Assembly (NCBI GenBank): GCA_015680685.1 | Contig: MNCI01011109.1 | Coordinates: 68,414-132,413, forward strand | Source of the DNA: Gnetum montanum | Taxonomy: Eukaryota; Streptophyta; Gnetopsida; Gnetales; Gnetaceae | Length of the DNA stretch: 64,000 nucleotides | Reading direction: 5' to 3' | Shown: positions 56,900 through 64,000 of the stretch, piece after piece | How the letters are laid out: each line of letters starts with the position of its first letter | Position numbering within the stretch: the first letter of the stretch is position 1 | Position numbers and translations under genes: made by a program | Notes under the pieces: model-generated | Databases searched by the model: none | What the model was told of the DNA's origin: nothing | Seen by the model: the letters and a program-made list of their open reading frames with translations, nothing else

Positions 56900-58060
56900 A
56901 CTATGTGCATATTTAGATTCTGGTTGACCATTACTAAGTTATTTAAATGGGCAATTGGTTAGAATAATATTTCAAAAGAAAGCATTAAATGGAATGCTTA
57001 ACACTTGTTCCTTTAATGAAGCTAGTGTAAAAGCAATATCTGCCACTTCCTATTTGATTATCAATGACCTAGTCCATTTAGCTAAAAATTTGTTGTCCTC
57101 ACTCTTATTATTTATTTTTCATAATAAAACCAAATCCCTTTCTCTAAATGCCTTCCTTTGACCCAGTGATCAAGTCATCATTTCATTATTACTACATTTT
57201 GTAACAATTTATCCTGAGCTTCACCAATTTTGGTCTCTCTTTATAATAATAAAGTCATCAAATCATATTCTATGTCCAATCATGAGTTATAACTCTTCAT
57301 AAATCCTAATGATAATGACATGAATGAATTATTTATTCAAGCATTAAACCCATAAACTAGGTTAAGTGTTGTAGTAACTATAGATTTTTTAATACTAATT
57401 CTATCTATTCATAAAGTTCCTTGTGATATATCATGCCAATTCCATATACTCTTATCAATAGAATGTCTAATATAAGAGATCATATTTTTGTTTGTGGACT
57501 TACCTAGGTCATTACCTTATGGCTAATAGTTTGAAGATAAATAGAATAGAATAGAATTGATTTCTTTGAAGCCCATCTTATGAATTTGTTTGATTGAAAG
57601 GTTGTGTCATTATTAGTAACAATTGATTCCAACATTCCAAAATGATTTATAATGTATTATTTTATGAATTTGATTACATTGTATCATGTGCTTATCCTTA
57701 GAGATTTAGCTTCTAGACATTTAGTAAAATAGTCAGTGGCTAGAAAAATGAATCTATCTCCTATTTGATATGGGGTAATAGCTCCTATGAAATCTAATTC
57801 CCATTGAAAAGCTCTATCTATTACCACTAACTTTACTAAAGCATTTTGGTTTTTAGCTTTGTTTCATAAATTTGACATTTATACCAAGTTAAAATCTTGT
57901 CTTGTAAGTCCTTATACATCATGGGCCAATAAAATTTATATCTTAGTATATGTTGCATTGTAGCTCTTGGGGATTCATAATACAAATCCTTATGATCATG
58001 AAATTGATTTAGGATTTCTTTAATTCTTTGATTGGATGAACACTCCAGTAGGATTCTCTA
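56900..58060 (-). pseudogene. Tat-like integrase of the torn element
   Basis: Zinc-binding region FHDHKDLYYESPRATMQHIL...YKFYWPMMYKDLQDKIL...YKCQIYE (about 58010-57860). The core then reads WELDFIGAITPYQIGDRFIF (first Asp kept), LATDYFTKCLEAKSLRI and IVTNNDTTFQSNKFI (family VTDN, so the second Asp is Asn). The Glu region is not clearly legible. A C-terminal part KAFRERDLVLL...DNKFLAKWTRSLII follows (57160-57060). Many stops and shifts. Confidence 0.75.
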
Positions 58061-58399
58061 AAAATTATTTCTCTAAAAAACTCCCTAAGTGAGAATATAT
58101 TTCTTTGTCTTATTTATAAGGATTTTTGGATAAATGCTTATAAAATTTTTTACTTATGAGAAATCTTACTATATCATCATACTAATTCTTGATTTAAAAA
58201 AGGGATAACATCTCATGTTCAGGTTCTTTTGTCATCATTTTAGCTAATTCCATATTTTTAACTTTGTACATGTTTTTAAGATAAACTTAAACTACTATAG
58301 CTTAATTATGTAATTAGTTCTTTTAAGAGCAATCTCATTTTATGATAAAAATTATCTTATAGTTGGTTCTATAGTCATAATGTGGACTATAATGTCTTC

Positions 58400-58800
58400 T
58401 AGATAATACTTATAATGTCCTAAATATTTTATCACAATAAACATGTTTTTCTAGCTTAGAGTAATTTCTTTCAACTCCTTTCAATTGATAACGAAAAAAT
58501 TCAGTTGGTTTTTCTTCTTTTTCATACTTTTGTATTAATACTGTAGCTAGAGAATCCGTGAAGACAAAAGCATGCAAACATAAATATTCTTTTAGCTTAG
58601 GTTTTACCAAATATGAAACTTCTAAAATGGCTTTCTTAATTAAATATAATGCTTCAAGTAATTCCTTTATTTTTCTTACTTCAACATTTATAAAAGAGGC
58701 TTCGTTATTTCTATAAATCTTGGTATGCATTTTTCAATAAAACTTATCTTCCCAAAGAAAGACCTTAGTGTTTTCTTATTTATAGAATGTTCTATACCTT
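58400..58800 (-). pseudogene. Gypsy RNase H of the torn element
   Basis: Mostly open (58730-58410). KIKELLEALYLIKKAILEVS is the linker from RT. LKEYLCLHAFVFTDSLATVLIQ follows, where family members have LylavSd.avsavLvq. Then EFFRYQLKGVERNYSKLEKH, the yy.Sr.L...E.nYs.lEK block. Between this and the integrase (58400-58060) no second RNase H can be seen. Confidence 0.75.
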
Positions 58801-58809
58801 GGATAGCTT

Positions 58810-59560
58810 ATATTCTAGATTAATCAATAGCCATTCCTTTTTGACAAACTATATGTCTAAGTAAGCTACCTAATTTAACCTCAAAAACATATTTTTTAGG
58901 ATTCAAAGAGATACTGAATTCCCTACATCTATCAAATATCTTTTGTAAATGAGATATATGATTTGATTCATGCTTCAAATACACTATGATATTGTCTAGA
59001 TAAATAGCCATATATTTTTCAATAAGCCCATTGAATGTAGTATCTATAGCTCATTGAAATGTAGCCCTTGCATTTGATAAGCCAACAAGCATTCTTTTGT
59101 ATTAAAAACTTCCCCACTTTTTGATGAATGTTGTTTTATATTGATCATTGTTATTTGCTATTATCTAATTATGACTTTAAAAACCATCTTGAAATGAATA
59201 TAGATAGCATTCTGATACTTTTATTAGCATTTTATCAATCCATGGGAGTGAGTATCTATATTTAGTAGAAGCTTTATTCAAAATCCTAAAATCAACACAT
59301 AATCTTATATCTTCATTCTTCTTCATGACTGCTACTAAATTAGCTATCTAAGGTTAATACCTCTTTGGATATATTACATGTGCACCTAATAACTTCTTAA
59401 TCTTAGCTTCCATTGTTGGCTTAAAAATTGGGTTAAAATTTTTTAATTTTTTTTAATCACCTTTCAACCTTCTATTAAAGAAATTTTATAACTCATAATG
59501 TTAGGATTAAAATTTCTCAAATGATCATATGACCAAGAAACATTTTCTAACCTCTCTTTA
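58810..59560 (-). pseudogene. Tat-like reverse transcriptase of the torn element
   Basis: Pre-RT segment VLKERLENVSWSYDHLRNFN (about 59560-59490), decayed N-terminal RT, then KLLLNIDTHSHGLIKC where the family has LPniD.Lld. The C-terminal half is open (59011-58820): MAIYLDNIIVYLKHESNHIS, HLQKIFDRCREFSISLNPKK, YVFEVKLGSLLRHIVCQKGM. The catalytic box reads YLDN instead of Y[VM]DD, so it would be inactive. Confidence 0.8.
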
Positions 59561-59949
59561 AGAACCTATATCATTCTTTTTTTAATTTGTGATTGTAGCT
59601 TCAATCTAATATTTAGGTTTCTTGGAATATCTTTACATCCTAAGCTTATTATTTCATACGCTTAATCCTCATGATCTTGGATGTATAATCCTTTAACTAA
59701 TTTTTCCTTACAACTCTTCTATTAATTACAACATATTTTTTGGTATTGTTTTTACCTTTTTTTTATTTCTTCCTTATAAACCTAGTCTTTAAATTCTCCT
59801 ATGTTTTTAATAAATTATGCTATTTGATTATCATATTTAAAAACTTAAAAGTATCTTTTATTATTAGGTATCATGCAATCTGATTCTAATTTAGTTACTT
59901 TACTATGGTGTCTATTTATTTTTGATAATTCAAGAGTTGAAGCTCCTAC

Positions 59950-60320
59950 TATAAGCCCATCAGCTATCTAATAGTCTTCTCTTGGGCTATTTTTAATTTT
60001 ATATTTCATAAAATAGTTGAGTAATTTTGTTTTCTTCTACTTGTATGACCTAAGAAATAAGCTTTTAATACTGCATTTTCCTTGTACTTGATCATAGTTA
60101 AGCTTTAAGTCCCATCTTACTTTCAACTTAATTTTTTTTATCATAAGCTATTTTCAAGCCTCTACATAGAGCTTCATATTGATATCTATTATTAGTAAAA
60201 GAAAATTATAATTATATAGCTATTTATTTAATATTAATTTATGGGCTAATTAAAACAATACCTACTTCTGATGCTTTTGAATTACAAGCTCCATCAAAAT
60301 ATGATTTTCAAGATTATTCC
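59950..60320 (-). pseudogene. Archaeal-type RNase H located before RT
   Basis: Minus-strand translation from about 60310 gives YFDGACNSKASEVGIVLISP, FSFTNNRYQYEALCRGLKIA, then a decayed segment with DQVQGK. This matches the Tat aRNH order (YFDGASNSKGSGAGIVL, TNN.aEYEAL..GL..A, GDS.L...QV.G). It is followed by NSPREDY.IADGLIVGAS, the usual tail of the domain (PRe.N..ADgLA..As). It lies between protease and RT, not between RNase H and integrase as in the element at 2520-2870. Confidence 0.7.
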
Positions 60321-60427
60321 CATTGATTGTCAAAATACATGACTTTTATTTTTTAAATAGAGCTAACTCTTAATTTAACTTTTGTTGATTCAATCATTTT
60401 ATTCTTGCCATTTTTTACCATTAATGG

Positions 60428-60593
60428 CTCTCTCTCTCTCTCTCTCTCTCTCTCTNNNNNNNNNNNNNNNNNNNNNNNNNNNNNNNNNNNNNNNNNNNNN
60501 NNNNNNNNNNNNNNNNNNNNNNNNNNNNNNNNNNNNNNNNNNNNNNNNNNNNNNNNNNNNNNNNNNNNNNNNNNNNNNNNNNNNNNNNNNNNN
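60428..60593. repeat. (CT)n microsatellite running into a gap
   Basis: About 14 CT units (60428-60455) then N from 60456 to 60593. The dinucleotide run probably caused the assembly break. It separates protease from the aRNH. Confidence 0.95.
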
Positions 60594-60689
60594 GAAAATT
60601 TTGCTCCAAATTCTACTTAATAATAGTTGTAGGCATCAGGAATATTTGTTGCTTGGATTATTATTATATTGTTGATTCAAGGTTATGAA

Positions 60690-60980
60690 GCTACTTGAAG
60701 TAGTACATTTGGTAATTGGCATATCATATTAACTCTACTCTTATCAACTTGAACTATTTTCCTATTTGACTCTTCTAGTTTTAGTCCTAACTATTTACAA
60801 ATTAATAAGGGCATTAATGTAGAAGTATCTCCGAAATTAACCAAGAAGTTATGTAGATATCTACATTTTTTAAGGGTTGATAAGAAAGGTTGTGCATTTT
60901 TATGACCTACAACTAAAATTTTATTAATGGTTTTATTAGCATTATAGATGTAATTTGTAATTACATCACTAACCTTTCTT
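60690..60980 (-). pseudogene. Tat-like protease of the torn element
   Basis: Minus-strand reading gives KTINKILVVGHKNAQPFLST, then FLVNFGDTSTLMPLLICK, LGLKLEESNRKIVQVDKSRV. The segment F-G-D-T-S-T-L-M-P stands where plant gypsy proteases have D-x-G-S-S-x-N-x-x-P followed by LGL. The LGRPWL hallmark is not seen and may lie in the gap. Confidence 0.5.
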
Positions 60981-60984
60981 TTAT

Positions 60985-62530
60985 TTTAAATTTTCTCCAA
61001 AATTTATTTTGAGCATCCTTTGCTCTAAATCAATTAATACAAACTAGTAACATCCTTAATCCTCTTTAGATCTTCTATTATATCATACTTCCCTTCACCA
61101 TAAAATCCTAATCTTCTAAGCATTTTTGGAAAGAAGTCTCGATGACTTCCTTCATTGGGTTGAGCTTTTTCTTTTGATTTCTATTTCTTCTTAAATGTAT
61201 TTTTCTTTTTAGTAGATTTAGGGATTACATTCAAAGGTTTAGATATGATCATCCTTTCTTTAATGCTCCTAATTTCATATTTAGAATCTTCATTATTAAT
61301 GAAATTATCCTTAGGTGAATATCCTGATTCTGAATCTATAAATGTTTCATCACTTAATAACCTTTCTAAGTATTGAATTCCTATTTGCATTAGTTCTTTA
61401 GGCTCTTTTTCAAATTCTATTAAATTTGAATAAGCTAAAACTTCCCTTTCTTTAGTGTCATCTAGTTTAGCGATCAGATTTTCTAGGTTGTCAAAAAAAA
61501 ATTTCTTTAAGTTTCATCCTAGCCATAGCTTTTTCTATCTTGACAATTTTGTTGGAGATTTCTTTTAAAAGTTTATTTTTGTCATGTTCTTTAATTTGTA
61601 ACTAAATAATACTATTTATTGAATATAATGGTTTAAGTTGAGTAACATTTTGTATAGGAAGTACTCCTCTTTGTGATTCTTTTACAATGTATTATGAATT
61701 ATTTAGAGTTAATATCAACTATCTTTCTAATCCAATGGCTTCACTATAGAGGTCAGCTAAAGTATTCATACTTGAAGTTATTCATAATAAAATTGAAATT
61801 CTCGGATCTATAGTGTTTAAGTAAGTGTCTCTTAAAATTTCATTACTTGGTTAAACCTTATTTTAAAATAAGTCATATACCCTTTGAAATTTAATGTTAA
61901 ATTCTCTAGTTGATTCCTTATTTTATTTGAGCAAGTTCACTATAGAGTTGATGTTGCTTAATTTAATTACTGAACTTACCTATCAACAAAGTCTGTATAT
62001 CATCCCATCTAGCAATGCTATTATTTGGCAAATTAGAATATCATATTTAAGCCATATCTCTAAGATTACCTATGAATAGCCTACATGCTTGATCTTGATC
62101 CTAAATGTTCATATGCACTAAGGGTAACTCAAATAAATGCAAGTATTTCTCTACTAAATAAGCCTTACCAAGAATGTAAGGCTTTGGTAAATACTTATAA
62201 GGAGCTTGAGGAATGCCATGATAAGCATTAAACATCAAAGGTATTCAAAGCTAAAATGGATTTACAGGAGGTGGGTTAGCAATTATTTGAAAATTTTTTA
62301 TTCTACCAAATGATCTTGTTTTTTATCTATCTTTGTTCTTGAAAGATAAACATTTAATCAAAGGTGAGACCCTAGTTCATCTTGTCTTTTCCTCACTTCC
62401 TAAATTTCAAATGAAAATCTTAGATTCTTCTTCTGATGATTCTTTAATCTTAAGATTAAATATACTTGTTGGGCTTTTAAAATCTTCTTGCATGTCTAAG
62501 GATCCACTCATGAGCTTAAAAAACTAGTTA
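60985..62530 (-). pseudogene. Tat-like gag of the torn element
   Basis: N-terminal acidic part (about 62520-62380, near MSGSLDMQEDFKSP), then NPPPVNPF...NAYHGIPQAPYKYLPKPYIL (about 62260-62160). The Gag core follows: YLHLFELPLVHMNI, CRLFIGNLRDMA, YSNLPNNSIARWDDIQTLLI, GKFSN (about 62140-61980). The order is F......D...r.F...L...A..Wy..L...si.sw..l...F...f. A Lys-rich tail is open at 61390-61181 (MQIGIQYLERLLSDETFIDS), then NEGSHRDFFPKMLRRLGFYG. Many stops. Confidence 0.65.
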
Positions 62531-62586
62531 ATCTAACCTAACTTCTGATCTAACTTAACTTGATCAATTTTAATAAATTTTAATAA

Positions 62587-62609
62587 GTCAACCCTTCTTC
62601 TAGTGTCAA
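62587..62609 (-). promoter_or_regulatory. PBS-like site of the torn element
   Basis: Minus strand TTGACACTAGAAGAAGGGTT, close to TGGCACTAAAAGGAGGGTC at 14199-14217 in the other Tat element. It lies between the presumed LTR end at 62618 and gag. Confidence 0.5.
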
Positions 62610-62617
62610 TTAACTAT

Positions 62618-64000
62618 TGGCATAGGAATACAACCTTGCTCTAAGAATAGTTTGAATAACTCATTTTAGGTGGTTCCTAGTCTCTAGTTCCACAAAGGCA
62701 CAAATACCCCAAAATAGCTATTACTTATTTAAATGAACTAACTGTGGAAAAGTCTATATTGTTAGTAAAATGCTTTTAAAAAAAAGTATTGTTCTATATA
62801 TGAATGATTACTATCCCTCTTAGGTATCTCTCAATAATGAATCATAATAATTCTTGTTGCTTATCTAACTCTAACTTTGCATAGCTAATATAGTAGATGG
62901 AATAATTTATAGAACATGCCCTTCATCCAATTTGAGCTATCTATTAGTAAACTTCCTAAAGCTAAATTTTACAAAATTTTTACCAAACAATGCTTGAACC
63001 TAAGATAGAAAATTTTCTAAAAAGCTTAAAATTACATGAATGACAACATTAATTCTACTCTAAATTGATTCAAAATTGACACTTATAAAAGCCATCCCAT
63101 TTAATGAGAAGAGTAAGAATGAGCTAAACCTCAGTTTCTAGAGAAAATAACTTATTCTAAAATCTACCTTTCACTAATAAGTGGCTATGCATAATTAAGA
63201 TAAATGAGTAAAGAATACTATTTAATATAAATTTAGAAAATATCAAAAGAGATAAGTGAAACTATTTAAATTTTTCAAAAGGATGTTCTACCCAAAAAGT
63301 GTCCACCCATTCTCTCCTTTTTACAAATCTACTCTGGGCTTTATATAGTAGCCATTGGCAGTTACAATATTTATAAGATTATGGCTTCATCATTTTAATG
63401 TTTTCTTCATATAGTTGTAAGTCATTAGATAGTTACCCAAATTCTTAAGTTCTCTTTATTCTCTAAACTTAGAGAACTTCTATCAATAACTGCTGAGATA
63501 ACTTCCCATGAATGAGTAATACTTTTATAAAATGATTCAATATATCAAGATTAGTGTTGTCAAGATATTTAATAATATCCTTAACTCTTATTTTGTTGAC
63601 ACTTAATTCAGTTAGAGAATTATTTATCTTAATTAATGCATCTCTTATTGCTAAATAGATTTTCTCTAGTTCTAATCTTTTCTGAGTAGCTCCTATCATT
63701 ATTCTTATGACTATCATCATCATATTTTCCAAGAAAATATTTTTATATTATAGAAATATTTCTCTTTTTCCTCTAGTTATTTCAACTAGTTCTTAAGCTA
63801 TTCTTTCCATTTGGACAAAAATGGCTTGATTTCCTTTAATTTCTTCAATCTCAACTCTAGTCTCTTGTACTCATTCTTTGTTGTAATTGATTTCAACAAT
63901 TAATTCTTGAGAATTTGCTTGCAATAAATAGGAACAATTTGGAGATTTACCCTTTCTAGCCTATTCTAGTTCATAACTTACAATATTTAGCTTCTCCTCC
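62618..64000 (-). mobile_element. Probable 5' LTR of the torn Tat-like element (runs off the window)
   Basis: Matches 25161 onward for its whole visible length. The first 850 bases have no coding signal and hold a minus-strand TATA box (plus GGGCTTTATATAGTAGCC, near 63338). The coiled-coil ORF starts above 63469. Its far end is beyond the window. Confidence 0.55.
63469..64000 (-). pseudogene. Coiled-coil ORF, C-terminal part (second copy)
   Basis: Same protein as at 26000-28120. An open stretch 63732-63469 (MENMMMIVIRIMIGATQKRL ... INNSLTELSVNKIRVKDIIK) is preceded in frame by EEIKGNQAIFVQMERIA and EEKLNIVSYELE with stops at Gln positions. Less decayed than the 26 kb copy. No family recognised; the N-terminal part is outside the window. 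Confidence 0.55.

Noticed and set aside
1-64000. tRNA or rRNA genes
   Set aside because: No cloverleaf or conserved rRNA segment was noticed on reading both strands; short tRNA-like words occur only as primer-binding sites.

Overview
The window reads as intergenic DNA from a large, repeat-rich plant nuclear genome. Nearly every recognisable protein belongs to plant Ty3/gypsy LTR retrotransposons (Tat-like and Athila-like), plus one Helitron fragment. Coding frames are long but pierced by stops, mostly TAA/TAG where Gln (CAA/CAG) is expected, which is typical of old methylated elements decaying by C-to-T change. A gymnosperm or other giant-genome plant is my guess; the sequence does not prove it. 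No intact host gene, rRNA or tRNA was found. Gaps lie at 33106-33884, 47236-47338 and 60456-60593, with single Ns at 20351, 20511, 29029, 29257 and 35282.

Region 1 (about 1-16400, higher GC): one minus-strand Tat-type element. From its 5' end it has an LTR starting at 14222, a PBS-like site, gag (about 13500-11407), protease (11400-10797), then RT (4567-3287), RNase H, a second archaeal-type RNase H and integrase (to about 1080). Protease and RT are separated by 6.2 kb that can be read as an intron with phase-compatible splice sites. Inside it, on the opposite strand, sits a TATA-led gene of about eight exons (5319-10122), flanked by two related tandem-repeat arrays. This is the most unusual structure in the window.

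Region 2 (16400-25160, AT-rich): a Helitron fragment (17380-17880), an LTR (18259-19119), a decayed coiled-coil-like frame, an assembly-type inverted duplication, and two head-to-head LTRs followed by a plus-strand gag (22856-25160).

Region 3 (25161-64000): apparently one minus-strand Tat-like element torn open by nested insertions. Matching segments at 25161-about 28150 and 62618-64000 start at the same base next to the PBS-like site. They look like its two LTRs, each carrying a coiled-coil ORF upstream of a TATA box. Its pol (about 57000-62530) has the archaeal-type RNase H before RT. Between the LTRs lie a plus-strand Athila-like element (LTR ending 31923; gag-pol 32200-40760), itself broken by an insertion at 32682-about 35500; a minus-strand Athila-like element (gag-pol 49818-44385, LTR from 49964) with an unidentified ORF beyond it (42240-41160); and a short non-autonomous LTR element (50760-54790).

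There are no operons or host pathways. The gene sets are retrotransposon replication modules: Gag forms the particle, protease cuts the polyprotein, RT and RNase H make cDNA, integrase inserts it. All copies appear dead.
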